A stretch of DNA of 64,000 bases from Planctomycetota bacterium (GCA_020853575.1 JADYYP010000062.1:1-64000); one strand, 5' to 3'. Counted from the stretch's first letter, positions 1-9,275 are shown. The notes: a model not told the origin generated them from the sequence alone. Numbers and translations are program-made.

Positions 1-140
1 CCAAGCTGCGCAAGGACGCCTACCGGCGCTTCTATTTCAACCCGCGACGCCTGTGGCGCATCTTCGCCCTGATCCCCAACAAGACCAACATGCTGCCGTT
101 CCTGACGCTGCTCTTCGCGCGCCGGGCTTATGCGCGCTGA
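1..140 (+). CDS. C-terminal end of a probable radical SAM / B12-binding protein (partial)
   Basis: Only the last 45 codons are in the window, in frame from base 3 to a TGA at 138-140. The tail is basic and aromatic (AYRRFYFNPRRLWRI, then a hydrophobic LPFLTLLFARRAYAR end). This pattern is familiar from the C-terminus of cobalamin-binding radical SAM proteins, where an AYRRFYFRP-like stretch follows the catalytic domains. The SAM and B12 domains lie outside the window, so this is a resemblance of the tail only. The next gene starts 76 bases downstream on the same strand. Confidence 0.5.
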   Translation, partial: KLRKDAYRRFYFNPRRLWRIFALIPNKTNMLPFLTLLFARRAYAR

Positions 141-215
141 GGCGCACTTGGAGGCGCGCTCCGCGGCTGCAGCGGCGCTTGGGTCGGGGGGCGGCGAGCG
201 TCGACAAGGGAGCGC

Positions 216-434
216 ATGGACTTCTCCCCCGCCGCGCCGCTCGCTTCGCTGGTCGTCAGCACGGTCGGCTTCGGGCTGTTCCGCTACGGCAAGCACGAGC
301 AACGCCTGCCGCAACTCGTCGGAGGGCTGGCGCTGATGATCGGGCCGTACGTGCTGGGGAGCGCGCTCGCGACGTGGCTCTTCGGCGCGCTGATCGGTGG
401 ATTGATCTGGGCCGCCGCTCGTTTGGGCTGGTGA
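216..434 (+). CDS. Small conserved membrane protein, 72 aa
   Basis: An ATG preceded by AAGGG at suitable spacing opens a 72-residue protein. Two hydrophobic segments are visible, about residues 8-20 and 35-68, with the second long enough to cross the membrane twice through its Gly/Ala-rich part (LGSALATWLFGALIGGLIW). The STVGFGLFRYGK and LPQLVGGLALMIGPY stretches resemble a widespread family of short bacterial inner-membrane proteins of unknown role. No catalytic residues are evident. It lies between the end of a probable radical SAM gene and a Rossmann reductase, and nothing in the context fixes its job. Confidence 0.7.
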   Translation: MDFSPAAPLASLVVSTVGFGLFRYGKHEQRLPQLVGGLALMIGPYVLGSALATWLFGALIGGLIWAAARLGW

Positions 435-519
435 GCGCGACGAGCGCGAGCGCGTGCGCCGGAAATCCGCTGCGCGCGCGATCCAAGCAGCGCCACGACT
501 CGTATCCGGCCGACGAGTC

Positions 520-1182
520 ATGCAGCGCAACGTCTTCGTCACCGGCGGCACGGGTTACCTCGGACGGGCCTTGATCGAGCGTCTCGTGGCGCGCGGGCAT
601 GCGGTCACGGCGCTCGCTCGACCCGGTTCCGAGGCGCGCTTGCCCCGCGGTGCTCGGACCGTGCTCGGAGCGGCGCTCGCGCAGGGTCAGTGGTTCGAGC
701 ACGTTCCACGCGGCTGCGTGTTCGTGCACCTGATCGGTACAGCGCACCCCGCACCATGGAAGGCGCGCGAATTCGAGCGCGTCGACCTGGCCTCGGTCGG
801 AGTCGCGCTGCAGGCCGCACGACGCGCTCACTGCGCGCACTTCGTCTATCTCTCGGTCGCTCGGCCGGCGCCGCTGATGCGCGCGTATCAAGCGCTGCGC
901 GCCGAGGGCGAACGGCGCGTCGCGGCCGCGTTCGACCGCGCGAGCTTCGTGCGACCTTGGTACGTGCTCGGCCCGGGCCACCGCTGGCCAGCACCGCTCC
1001 TCCCGCTGTACGCGCTGGCGGAGCGCGTCCCGGCCTTGCGCGACGGAGCGCGGCGCCTGGGGCTCGTGCGCTTGAGCGAGTTCAGCGCGGCGCTGGTGGC
1101 GATCGTCGAGCGCGAACCCGACGGATGCGCCGTGTTCGACGTGCCGGCGATCCGCGAGCTGGCGCGCGCTAAGGCGTCTTGA
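520..1182 (+). CDS. NAD(P)-binding Rossmann-fold protein (epimerase/dehydratase, SDR-e like), 220 aa
   Basis: The protein opens with the nucleotide-binding glycine motif TGGTGYLG at residues 8-15, followed by the alternating beta/alpha pattern of an extended short-chain dehydrogenase. The start at 520 puts this motif at the expected distance from the N-terminus; an upstream in-frame ATG at 454 would add a basic, unstructured leader. At 220 residues it is shorter than full epimerases (about 300), like the small atypical reductases that lack most of the C-terminal substrate domain. The catalytic YxxxK position reads YQALR, so Lys is replaced by Arg. It may act as an atypical reductase or bind cofactor only. 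Its 3' end overlaps the convergent cytochrome gene by 14 bases. Confidence 0.75.
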   Translation: MQRNVFVTGGTGYLGRALIERLVARGHAVTALARPGSEARLPRGARTVLGAALAQGQWFEHVPRGCVFVHLIGTAHPAPWKAREFERVDLASVGVALQAARRAHCAHFVYLSVARPAPLMRAYQALRAEGERRVAAAFDRASFVRPWYVLGPGHRWPAPLLPLYALAERVPALRDGARRLGLVRLSEFSAALVAIVEREPDGCAVFDVPAIRELARAKAS

Positions 1183-2338
1183 CCACGAAGCGCGACGGGT
1201 CGCGCTTGAACTCGGCCAAGCAGACTTCGCAGCAAAAGGCGATCACGCGACCGTCGTGGACCAAGGTGCAGAGTGCCTGCACAGGCTTGCCACTGACCGG
1301 GCAGAGCGTGTTGACCGCGGCGCTCGTCGGGCTCGCCGGCGGCGCATCGGGCACCGCCGCATCGCTGCTGAACTTCGGCGGAGCCTCGACCTCCGTGACC
1401 GCGGCGTCCGGAACGTCACCGGCGTCGACCCACAGGTTGGCGCGGGCCCGCAGGCGAGCGAGTCCTTGGGCCGAGAGACCCGCGTTCCACGCGTACAGTC
1501 GGCGCAGCGCGGGCAGCGCCTCCAACTGCGCCAGCGACGCGTCGCCGACGCGTGTGCGGACCACGATCAGCTCCTCGAGCGCGCGCGGGCGGCCGAGAGC
1601 TGCCAGAGCGGAGTCGTCGAGTTGCGTGTTGCGCAGGTCGAGGCGCCGCAAGTTCGGCATCGTCGCCAGCAGCTCGAGCGTCGCGCGGCCGATGCGTGAG
1701 CGCGCGAGCGAGAGCTCGACGGTCTGCTCGCGCAGCGGCTCGAGCAGCCGCAGCGCCAGAGCGTCATCGGTGCGCGCGGCGACGGCCGCGAAATCGATCC
1801 ATAGTCCGGCCTCCCCGCGAGCGACGGGTTGCACGTGCACGAGCTCGTTGCGCAGCGCCGCCAGCTGAGCTTCGCTGGCCAGCGGGATCGTCGCCGCGGG
1901 ACTCGCGGAGGCCTGGCTTTCGAGTCCCTCGAGTCGCGCTTCGAAGGACGCTCCGGCCGCGATCCAGGCCTCGATCGCCGCGACTTCCGCGGCGCTCGGC
2001 TGGGGCTTGTCGTCCGGAGGCATGTGGTCGGGATCGTCCAAGCCGAGCCGCATGCGCCGCACGATCTCGCTCGCCGCGGCATCGCCGGCGACGAACGCCG
2101 CGCCGCTCTCTCCGCCCGCGAGCAAAGCGAGCGGCGTGTGCATCCGCAGACCGCCCTTGCCTTTCTCGGCTCCGTGGCACCCGAGGCAGCGCTGCTCGAG
2201 GATCGGTTGGATCACCGAGAAATAGGTCGACGGCCCGTCGCGGCGCGGAGCTGGGGTCGCGACCTGGCATTGGATGAGCGCGGCCACGACGGCCAACGCT
2301 CCGGCGAGCCCGTGGAAGCTGCGCATCGTGGTGCTCAC
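1169..2338 (-). CDS. Planctomycete c-type cytochrome with leucine-rich-like middle and YHS-like C-terminus, 389 aa
   Basis: An N-terminal hydrophobic signal is followed by one haem c site, CLGCH, at about residues 51-55, in the context SVIQPILEQRCLGCHG typical of the planctomycete PSCyt1 domain. The middle (about 200-320) has irregular leucine-rich repeats (LRRLDLRNTQLDDSALAAL). The last 48 residues carry CPVSGKPVQALC and FCCEVCLAEFKRDP, a YHS-like metal-binding module. The start is taken as a GTG whose last two bases overlap the TGA of the upstream DUF1501 gene (GTGA); an ATG at 2326 is the alternative. It is the last gene of a three-gene operon with PSD1 and DUF1501. It probably acts outside the cytoplasmic membrane in electron transfer or metal handling; the actual substrate is unknown. 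Confidence 0.8.
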   Translation of the reverse strand: MSTTMRSFHGLAGALAVVAALIQCQVATPAPRRDGPSTYFSVIQPILEQRCLGCHGAEKGKGGLRMHTPLALLAGGESGAAFVAGDAAASEIVRRMRLGLDDPDHMPPDDKPQPSAAEVAAIEAWIAAGASFEARLEGLESQASASPAATIPLASEAQLAALRNELVHVQPVARGEAGLWIDFAAVAARTDDALALRLLEPLREQTVELSLARSRIGRATLELLATMPNLRRLDLRNTQLDDSALAALGRPRALEELIVVRTRVGDASLAQLEALPALRRLYAWNAGLSAQGLARLRARANLWVDAGDVPDAAVTEVEAPPKFSSDAAVPDAPPASPTSAAVNTLCPVSGKPVQALCTLVHDGRVIAFCCEVCLAEFKRDPSRFVVKTP

Positions 2339-3789
2339 GCGATGAGCTCCGGGATCACTCGTCCGGCGACATCGGTCAGGCGATAGTCGCGTCCCTGGTG
2401 CGCATAGGTCAGGCGCTCGTGGTCGAAGCCCAGGACTCGCAGCAGCGTCGCGTGCAGATCGTGCACGTCGACCGGGTTCTCGACGATGTTGTAGCCGTAG
2501 TCGTCGGTCTTGCCGTAGCTCACGCCGCGCGCCATGCCACCACCGGCGCACCACACGCTGAAGCAGCGCGGATGGTGGTCACGCCCATAGTTCGACTCGG
2601 TCAGCGTGCCTTGGCTGTACACCGTGCGACCAAACTCGCCGGCCCACAGCACCAAGGTTTCGTCGAGCAGTCCGCGGCGACGCAGGTCCTTGATCAGTGC
2701 TGCTTGACCTCGGTCGACGGCTTGGGTCTGCAGCTTGATCTCGTTCGGCAGGCCATTGTGCTGGTCCCAGCCGCGCATGTAGAGCTGGATGAAGCGCACG
2801 CCGCGCTCGGCCAGTCTGCGCGCGAGCAGGCAGTTGGCGGCGAACGAGCCTGGCTGGCGCACGTCGGGCCCGTAGAGCGCGAGCGTCTCGTCGTCCTCGT
2901 CGGAGAAGTCGGTCAGTTCCGGAACCGACATCTGCATGCGGTAAGCCATCTCCGCTTGCGCGATGCGCGCGTCGATCTCGGGGTCGAGGCTCTCGCGCGC
3001 CTCCTTCTCGTTCAATGCTCCGATCAGGTCGAGCATTTTGCGCCGATCGGTGCGCGCGATCCCCGTCGGGTCCTTGAGGTACAGCACCGGCTCGCTACCG
3101 CTGCGCAGCTTGCATCCCTGGTGCTCACTGGGCAGGAAACCGCTGCCCCAAAAGCGCGCGGCGAGCGCCTGCATGTTGCCCTGACCTTGGGTGATCATCA
3201 CCACGAAGGTCGGGAGGTTGGCGTTGGCCGAACCCAGGCCATAGCTCAGCCAGGATCCGAACGACGGACGCCCTGGCTGCTGATTGCCGGTCTGGAAGAA
3301 GGTGATCCCGGGCTCGTGGTTGATGGCATCGGTCCTCATCGAGTGCACGAAGCACAACTCATTGGCGACGCTCGCGGTGTGCGGGATCAGCTCGCTCAGC
3401 CAGACGCCGTCCTGCTGATTGGCGTAGCGGCTGAACTTGAACACCGAAGGTGCGATCGGGAAGCGCGTCTGACCACTGGTCATCGTCGTCAGGCGCTGGC
3501 CTTGGCGGATCGAATCGGGCAGGTCCTGGTTGAAGCGCCGGCGCAACTCGGGCTTGTAGTCGAACAGATCCAGATGGCTCGGCCCGCCCTCCATGTGCAG
3601 GTAGATCACACGCTTGGCCTTCGGCGGGAAGTGTGGCCCCAGCGGCGCGCCACCTCCCTGGGCGTACGCGCGCGCTCCGAGCACGTCGCCCAGCGCGAGT
3701 GCGCCGAGCCCCGCGCCCAATCCCGCGGCCGCGGTTCCGAAGAAGCGGCGGCGCGTCAACGACAGGTAGTGCTGTTGGATCGGATTCAT
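2335..3789 (-). CDS. DUF1501 family protein, Tat-exported, 484 aa
   Basis: The N-terminus has a twin-arginine signal, TRRRFF at residues 12-17, then a long Ala/Gly hydrophobic stretch ending in RAYAQ. The body shows DUF1501 hallmarks: YLHMEGGPSHLDLFDYKP near the start, SYGLGSANANLP, and FGRTVYSQG, WAGEFGR and GRDHHPRCFS towards the end. DUF1501 belongs to the alkaline phosphatase/sulfatase superfamily and is almost always encoded next to DUF1549/DUF1553 cytochromes in planctomycetes. Here its ATG lies two bases after the PSD1 stop codon, so the two are surely co-expressed and coupled. Function is not established; export of a folded, possibly metal-containing enzyme acting on sulfated or phosphorylated polymers is an inference. 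Confidence 0.9.
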   Translation of the reverse strand: MNPIQQHYLSLTRRRFFGTAAAGLGAGLGALALGDVLGARAYAQGGGAPLGPHFPPKAKRVIYLHMEGGPSHLDLFDYKPELRRRFNQDLPDSIRQGQRLTTMTSGQTRFPIAPSVFKFSRYANQQDGVWLSELIPHTASVANELCFVHSMRTDAINHEPGITFFQTGNQQPGRPSFGSWLSYGLGSANANLPTFVVMITQGQGNMQALAARFWGSGFLPSEHQGCKLRSGSEPVLYLKDPTGIARTDRRKMLDLIGALNEKEARESLDPEIDARIAQAEMAYRMQMSVPELTDFSDEDDETLALYGPDVRQPGSFAANCLLARRLAERGVRFIQLYMRGWDQHNGLPNEIKLQTQAVDRGQAALIKDLRRRGLLDETLVLWAGEFGRTVYSQGTLTESNYGRDHHPRCFSVWCAGGGMARGVSYGKTDDYGYNIVENPVDVHDLHATLLRVLGFDHERLTYAHQGRDYRLTDVAGRVIPELIA

Positions 3790-3791
3790 CG

Positions 3792-6700
3792 CTAGCTCCG
3801 GCAGATCACGGCGTCGAGATTGAGCACGCTGGACGCGATCAGAGTCCATGCGGCGAGCTCCGCAGGGTCGAGGTCGGCAGCGGTCGGCGACTCGCCGATC
3901 TCGATCAACGCGCGCGCGTCGTCGAGCGAGTTCGCGTAGCGCTCGCGGAAGTAGGCCAGCGTGCCGCGCAACAGGGCCAACTCGTCGGCCTCGGGCGCGT
4001 GGCACGTGCAGCGCGTGTACAAGCTCGCCAGACGCTCGTCGTCGTCGCCCGCGACACGCAACGTGCGCTGCGCCAGCGCGCGCGCGGCCTCCAGGAATTG
4101 CTCGTCGTTCCACAGCACCAGCGCCTGCAGCGGGGTGTTGGTCGTCGAGCGACGGATGTTGCAGAACTCGCGCGTCGGTGCGTCGAGCGCCAGCATCGCC
4201 GGCGGCGGGCAGGCACGCTTCCAGTACGTGTACAAGCTGCGGCGCCACAGCTCGTCGCCCGCGCCGCGCACGTAGAAGCGCGTGTTCGACTGCACCATGG
4301 CGACCTCCTGCCACAGGCCGTCGGGCTGGTAGGGCTTGACCGACGGTCCGCCGAAACGCTCGACGAGCAAGCCGGAGACGTGCAGCGCCGTGTCGCGAAT
4401 GGCCTCCGCGCTCAGGCGCCTGCGCGGGAAGCGCGCCAGCCAACGGTTGTCGGGATCGCGCTGCAGCAGGTCGGCGCGCACGGTCGAGCTCTGCGCGTAG
4501 GTCGAGCTCGTCACCAGCAACTCGAGCACGTGTTGGACATTCCAACCGCTCTCGCGGAACTCGACCGCGAGCCAATCGAGCAACTCCGGGTGACTGGGAT
4601 ACTCGCCCTGCATGCCGAAGTCCTCGGTCGTGCGCACGATGCCCGCGCCGAAGACGAGCTCCCACAAGCGATTGACCGCGACGCGCGCGACCAGCGGGTT
4701 CTCGGGTGCGACGAGCCATTGCGCGAGCCCCAGTCGATCCCGTGGCGCGCCGGCCGGCAGCGTTCCGAGCGCGACGGGCACTCCGCGCGCGGCCGGCCGA
4801 GTGCGATCGGGCTGATCGTACTGCCCGCGCTTGAGGGTGAAGGTCGCGCGCGGCGTGGCGAGCTCCTTCATCACCATCGTCCGCGGGATCTGGGCGCGCA
4901 GTGCGGCGAGCTCGCCCTCGAGCGCGGAGAGGCGCTCCGTCGCGGCCCGGTAGTCCGGCGAGAAACTCACGCGCCACTCGCGAGCGAGCGCCTCGTCCAG
5001 GTCGGGCCAGCGCGACTCCGCGGGAAGCAGCGCCGCCACCAGCCCATGGGACAGCTCCTCGTCGCGCGCGGCCTCGCTCCAGAAGAAGCCCGCCTGTCCG
5101 CCGGTGTTGACGACCTTGAGCACGATCGAGCGCTCGCCGCGTTCGAGCTCGAGCGCTGCGCGGTCCTGGTTGGGCGCGAGCCCGCGCTCGACGTCGTTGG
5201 CGAACGCCTCGTGCGCGTCGACGAACACGCGCAAGCCGTCGTCGCTGCCGAGCGCGACCTCGAGCTTGCGCGCCGTGGGAACGAACAGGCGCTTGGCGAC
5301 GTAGCTGACGTTGACGCCCTCCGCCAGCGGATTGGCGCGCCCGTCGAGCAACTCCTCGTCGTGGCGCCAGCCGCGCTCGCCGAACTTCGCATCACGGCGC
5401 CAACGCGCCTCCTTCTCCGGTCCGAACTCGGTCGCGAACAAGCTCTCGCGCGCGCCGTCGAACGGCCCGGCGACGAACCACCCGCTCGACGCGGCGGGCA
5501 AACGCTGCACGAGCTCTTCGCGGATCGCGCCGAGGTGCACGCGGACGCGACCGAGCGTGTGGCGCGCGTAGATCGAGCGGTGCTGCAGACGCACCACGAT
5601 CTCGCTCCCGCCTTCGAAGCCGAAGGGCTCGTCGGCCAAGAGCAACGCGGCGCGCGGTCCCTCGCGCTGGTGTCCTTGCACGGCCCAGCCCAGGGAGTCG
5701 CTGGTGTCGAGCACGTTGATCACGCGGAAGTCGCCGTTGGGCTGCTCGTGATCTGCCCAGGCCCACTCGAAGCGCACGCGCCTGGTCTGCGCGGCATCGG
5801 CCAGCGAGCGGACCTCGACCTCGACGCCGGTGAGCACGGCATTGCCATTTTCCGCGCGCCCGACGCGCCCGTTGGGCAAGCTCGCATCCGTCAGAGCGTG
5901 CAGCGCGAGCAAGCGCAGATCGGTGGCGTCGGTGCGCAGCGTGAGCTCGAAATCGTCGCGCTCGGGATTGGCGCCACTAGCCAGGACCGAGCCGTCGGGC
6001 TCGCGCTCGAGTGTCGCGCCGTTGGCCGAGGTCGCGCTCACCAGTTCGGTGGCGCGCCACGCGACTCCGTCCGCCACTCCAGCGAAGAACGCGTTCCGCT
6101 GCGCGTCCTCGGCCGGGTCGGTCCGCTCGAGCGCACCCCGCGCGTCGGCGATGCGCTGCTCGAGCTGCGTGCGGCCAGCGACCTGCTCTGGCCGCGGGAC
6201 CTCCATGAACGGCTCGAGCGCGCGGTTGGCGTCGGGCACCTGCGAGTACAGCCCGGGCTCCTCGTTGGAGTTGAAGAACGCGTAGAACGAGTAGAACTCG
6301 TCCTGCGTCACCGGATCGAACTTGTGCTCGTGGCAGCGCGCGCAACCCAATGTCAGCGCCAAGAACACCGAGCCCGTCGTGGCCGTGCGGTCGACGGCGT
6401 ACTCGACCAGATACTCCTCGTTGATCGCGCCGCCCTCGTCGGTCGTGACGTGGTTGCGGTGGAAGCCGCTGGCGATCTGCTGTTCCTGCGTCGCGCCCGG
6501 CAACAAGTCGCCAGCGATCTGTTCGACCACGAATCGATCGAAAGGCATGTTGTCGCGGTACGCCGCGAGCACCCAGTCGCGCCAGGGCCAGATCTGGCGG
6601 CCGGCGTCCATGTGGATGCCGCTGGTGTCGGCGTAGCGCGCCGCGTCGAGCCAGGGCGTCGCCATGCGCTCGGCGAAACGGCTCTTGTAGGGCTCCTCGC

Positions 6701-7376
6701 CGAAGATGCGGCGCGCCCAGTGCCGCAACTTGTCGGGACGCGTGTCGGCGGCGAAAGCCGCGAGCTCGTCGGGCGTCGGAGGCAGCCCGGTCAAGTCCAA
6801 GAACAAGCGCCGCGCGAGCGACGCATCGTCGGTGCGCGGGCTCGGGCGGACGCCCTCGTCCTCCAGTCGCGCGAGCACGAAGCGATCGACGTCGTTCGCC
6901 GGCCAGGCGCGGTCCGCGGTGCTCGGCACGCGCGGGCGCTCGGCGGCAACGAACGACCAGTGCGGCTCGTACTCGGCGCCGGCGTCGATCCAGCGACGCA
7001 GCAGCTCGAGCTCGGCCGCGTCGAACGCGCGCTTGTTGCTCGATGGCGGCGGCATGCGCACGTTGTCGTCGTGGCTCGTCAAGCGCCGCCACATCTCGCC
7101 GCGCTCGGCCTGGCCGGGAACGATGGCACGCCGTCCTTCGTGCTCGGCGGTCGCGCCTTCAAAGGTGTCCAGGCGCAGCTGCGCCTGGCGCTTGGTGCTC
7201 TCGGGGCCGTGGCAGCGGAAGCAACGATCCGAGAGCAGCGGGCGGATGTCGCGGTCGTAGCTGACCCGCGTCGGCGCGCGCGCGCTCTCGGAGTCGCTGG
7301 TCGCGGGCCAGGCCCAAGCCAGCGCCGAACCGATCGAGATCGAGGCCGCAACGACGCGCGCGAGAGTGTTCTTCAT
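3792..7376 (-). CDS. PSD1 and planctomycete cytochrome C domain-containing protein (DUF1549/DUF1553), 1194 aa
   Basis: A signal peptide (about residues 1-24) precedes a first haem c site, CFRCH at 52-56, with the PSCyt1 pattern. DUF1549 (PSCyt2) follows from about 155, including RLFLDLTGLPPTPDEL and a second haem-type site CARCHEHKFDP at 345-355. A long middle region (about 450-780) of beta-rich sequence resembles a concanavalin- or PA14-like carbohydrate-binding insert. DUF1553 (PSD1) takes up the C-terminal third, with NPLVARVAVNRLWE and the ending seen in this family. It is first in the operon with DUF1501 and a cytochrome-YHS gene. A -10 box TAGGAT lies 21 bases upstream of the ATG. These large proteins are planctomycete hallmarks, probably envelope-located polysaccharide-related oxidoreductases; the role is inferred. 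Confidence 0.92.
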   Translation of the reverse strand: MKNTLARVVAASISIGSALAWAWPATSDSESARAPTRVSYDRDIRPLLSDRCFRCHGPESTKRQAQLRLDTFEGATAEHEGRRAIVPGQAERGEMWRRLTSHDDNVRMPPPSSNKRAFDAAELELLRRWIDAGAEYEPHWSFVAAERPRVPSTADRAWPANDVDRFVLARLEDEGVRPSPRTDDASLARRLFLDLTGLPPTPDELAAFAADTRPDKLRHWARRIFGEEPYKSRFAERMATPWLDAARYADTSGIHMDAGRQIWPWRDWVLAAYRDNMPFDRFVVEQIAGDLLPGATQEQQIASGFHRNHVTTDEGGAINEEYLVEYAVDRTATTGSVFLALTLGCARCHEHKFDPVTQDEFYSFYAFFNSNEEPGLYSQVPDANRALEPFMEVPRPEQVAGRTQLEQRIADARGALERTDPAEDAQRNAFFAGVADGVAWRATELVSATSANGATLEREPDGSVLASGANPERDDFELTLRTDATDLRLLALHALTDASLPNGRVGRAENGNAVLTGVEVEVRSLADAAQTRRVRFEWAWADHEQPNGDFRVINVLDTSDSLGWAVQGHQREGPRAALLLADEPFGFEGGSEIVVRLQHRSIYARHTLGRVRVHLGAIREELVQRLPAASSGWFVAGPFDGARESLFATEFGPEKEARWRRDAKFGERGWRHDEELLDGRANPLAEGVNVSYVAKRLFVPTARKLEVALGSDDGLRVFVDAHEAFANDVERGLAPNQDRAALELERGERSIVLKVVNTGGQAGFFWSEAARDEELSHGLVAALLPAESRWPDLDEALAREWRVSFSPDYRAATERLSALEGELAALRAQIPRTMVMKELATPRATFTLKRGQYDQPDRTRPAARGVPVALGTLPAGAPRDRLGLAQWLVAPENPLVARVAVNRLWELVFGAGIVRTTEDFGMQGEYPSHPELLDWLAVEFRESGWNVQHVLELLVTSSTYAQSSTVRADLLQRDPDNRWLARFPRRRLSAEAIRDTALHVSGLLVERFGGPSVKPYQPDGLWQEVAMVQSNTRFYVRGAGDELWRRSLYTYWKRACPPPAMLALDAPTREFCNIRRSTTNTPLQALVLWNDEQFLEAARALAQRTLRVAGDDDERLASLYTRCTCHAPEADELALLRGTLAYFRERYANSLDDARALIEIGESPTAADLDPAELAAWTLIASSVLNLDAVICRS

Positions 7377-7397
7377 GGGCGGGATCCGAGCCCGCGC

Positions 7398-7403
7398 ATC
7401 CTA
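7398..7403 (-). promoter_or_regulatory. Probable -10 box (TAGGAT) for the PSD1 operon
   Basis: On the minus strand the sequence reads CGCTAGGATGCG, with the hexamer 21 bases upstream of the PSD1 ATG. The same GCTAGGATGC string occurs at 18448-18457 before the CLC gene. No clear -35 hexamer is visible. Confidence 0.5.
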
Positions 7404-7501
7404 GCGGGGCTGGCCTGGCCCGCGAGGCTCGGAGTCGCCACAGTTGCGTCCGCGAAAGCCACGGCGCTGGCCCCCGCGAGATCCGCAAGGTCTCGCGCGG
7501 A

Positions 7502-8083
7502 TCAGGCCTCGCCGGGGCGGATCCACTTCTCGACGCGCGCGGGTCGCCAGCGCTCGAGGGCGTCGAGCAGCGCCTCCGGCTCGCTGTGCTCCAGCACGGA
7601 GCTGCGATTCTCCGCGCGTAGGAATCCGCTTTCCAGCGCGGCGTCGAACATCGCGCTCAGCGGCCGCCAATAGCCCTCCACGTCGAACAGCGCGCAGGGC
7701 TTGTCGTGGAACCCGAGCTGCGTCCAAGTCAGCACTTCGCAGATCTCGTCGAGCGTCCCGAAGCCGCCCGGTAGAGCCACGAACGCGTCGGAGAGCTCGG
7801 CCATCCGGGCCTTGCGCTCGTGCATCGTCGCGACGACCAACATGCGCTGCGCGCGCTCGTGCGCCAGCTCCTTCTCGAGCAGCGCGCGCGGGATCACGCC
7901 CGTGACGCGACCGCCCGCATCGAGCACGGCGTCCGCCAGCGCTCCCATCAAGCCCACGTTCCCGCCGCCGTACACGAGCTCGAGCTCGCGCCCCACCAAC
8001 GCGCGCCCGAAGGCCTGCGCACGCTCGACGAACACGGGCCGCGAGCCCGAGTTGGCGCCACAAAACACGCAGATCCGTTTCAC
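7502..8083 (-). CDS. LOG/TIGR00730 family Rossmann-fold protein, 193 aa
   Basis: This is a complete LOG-family protein: MKRICVFCGANSGSRP at the N-terminus, the phosphate-binding GGGNVGLMG at residues 39-47, ERKARMAEL at 89-97 and the hallmark PGGFGTLDE at 105-113. Family members are nucleoside 5'-monophosphate phosphoribohydrolases, described in plants as cytokinin-activating LOG enzymes. In bacteria they commonly act in nucleotide housekeeping. The start is a GTG, supported by the family N-terminus and by a -10 box only seven bases upstream; there is no in-frame ATG nearby. The gene stands alone between the PSD1 operon and the sulfotransferase-like pair, all on the same strand. Confidence 0.9.
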   Translation of the reverse strand: MKRICVFCGANSGSRPVFVERAQAFGRALVGRELELVYGGGNVGLMGALADAVLDAGGRVTGVIPRALLEKELAHERAQRMLVVATMHERKARMAELSDAFVALPGGFGTLDEICEVLTWTQLGFHDKPCALFDVEGYWRPLSAMFDAALESGFLRAENRSSVLEHSEPEALLDALERWRPARVEKWIRPGEA

Positions 8084-8090
8084 GTCCGTC

Positions 8091-8096
8091 TTCGTA
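8091..8096 (-). promoter_or_regulatory. Probable -10 box (TACGAA) for the LOG-family gene
   Basis: The minus strand reads GCTACGAAGACGGACGTG. The hexamer ends seven bases before the GTG start, so transcription would begin at or within a base or two of the start codon (leaderless). Confidence 0.5.
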
Positions 8097-8207
8097 GCGT
8101 GCGCCGTTCCCAAAGGAAAGCGCACGCGCGCTTCCGACGTCGCCCGCTCGCGTCGCCCGTCGCGACGCCGCCGCCGACTCGCGCGTTCCGAGTCGCGAGC
8201 GTGTGCC

Positions 8208-9275
8208 TCAGCGCGTCTGCCAGCCCTGATGCTCGACGCTGGCCACGATCTCGGCCGCCTCGGCGTCGAGACCACGTGCGACGAGCCAGCGCGCGAGCGC
8301 GGAACGCACCTTGACGTTGGGGTGCTGGCGCGCGAAGTCCGCGACCGCGCGCAGCTCATCGCGCTCCGTCATCGCGAACAAGTGCGTCCAGGCCTCGACA
8401 TGGTTCGCGTCGGCTTGGATCGCGCGCAAGAAGCCGAGCACGGCCTCGTCGTGACGTCCCTGGCGCCGCCGCAGCAAGGCCAACGCCGTGTGGATCGCCG
8501 GAGTGGGTGCACGCGCCAGCCGTTCGAGCAACGGCGCGGCGCGCTCGAGCTCGCCGGCATCGACCAACGAACGCGCGTGCAGCGTCGCCAGCGCCGGATC
8601 GCGCGCCAGCGCGGAGGACACGTCGAGCGCCGGATAGCCGAGAGCCTCGAGCGCGCGCCGCGCGGCGACCGAGGCCGAGAGCGCTTCGAGCGTGCGCTGC
8701 GATGGCGCGGCCTCGATCGGACGCGGACCGACCCACTCCGCGGCGGCGCGCAAGCCCAGCGAGCTACACAACGCCGCGAGCGTGCCGCTCGGATCGCGTG
8801 CGAGCTGCTCGTCCTGCACCGTGGTCCCGCGCTCGCCGAGGGCGTCGCGCGCGCGCAGCCAGGGCTCGACGAAAGGCGTCCAAGTCGCCGGAATCGCGCC
8901 GACGTGCTCGGCGCGCGCGTCGTCGCGGCCAGCGTGCGCCACGAACACGAAGTGCGCCTCGGGCAGCGCGTCCGCCAGCAGCTCGACGTGCCGTGCGTTG
9001 TCGACGTGAGCGTTGACCAACACATCTGCGCCGCTGGCCAGCGCGGCGGCGAGCTCGGGCGCGAGCCGCCGGACCGCCGGATCGACCCACTGCGACGCCT
9101 TGGCGTGCACGCCTTGCCAGACCGAGGCGCGGAACTGCGTCGCCTCGCGCAATCGCTCGAGCAGCGCCGAGACGTGGAAGCGCACCGCGCGCACGCCTTC
9201 GCAGCGCGCGAGCTGACCCTCGAGCAGATGGAGATTGGGATTGGGCGGCCCACCGATCAGGATCGCGCGCGTCAT
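8208..9275 (-). CDS. Divergent sulfotransferase-like protein with helical-repeat tail, 355 aa
   Basis: Its ATG overlaps the stop codon of the upstream sulfotransferase gene (ATGA), so the two are translationally coupled. The N-terminus has a short beta strand and a glycine turn (AILIGGPPNPN, about 4-14) where a sulfotransferase P-loop would sit, but it lacks the canonical GxxRSGTS motif. FVFVAHAGRDDAR near residue 115 occupies the place of the second PAPS-binding motif. The C-terminal 150 residues form TPR-like helices (LARAPTPAIHTALALLRRRQGR, then HVEAWTHLF). The last 35 residues (RSALARWLVARGLDAEAAEI) closely match the tail of the neighbouring sulfotransferase. It is probably a diverged paralogue acting with its neighbour; activity is uncertain. 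Confidence 0.55.
   Translation of the reverse strand: MTRAILIGGPPNPNLHLLEGQLARCEGVRAVRFHVSALLERLREATQFRASVWQGVHAKASQWVDPAVRRLAPELAAALASGADVLVNAHVDNARHVELLADALPEAHFVFVAHAGRDDARAEHVGAIPATWTPFVEPWLRARDALGERGTTVQDEQLARDPSGTLAALCSSLGLRAAAEWVGPRPIEAAPSQRTLEALSASVAARRALEALGYPALDVSSALARDPALATLHARSLVDAGELERAAPLLERLARAPTPAIHTALALLRRRQGRHDEAVLGFLRAIQADANHVEAWTHLFAMTERDELRAVADFARQHPNVKVRSALARWLVARGLDAEAAEIVASVEHQGWQTR

Noticed and set aside
3633-7673. A very long open frame (over 1300 codons) on the plus strand opposite PSD1
   Set aside because: It is the mirror of a long GC-rich coding sequence. The protein would be Arg/Ala/Gly-rich with no domain, while the opposite strand encodes a clear PSD1 protein.
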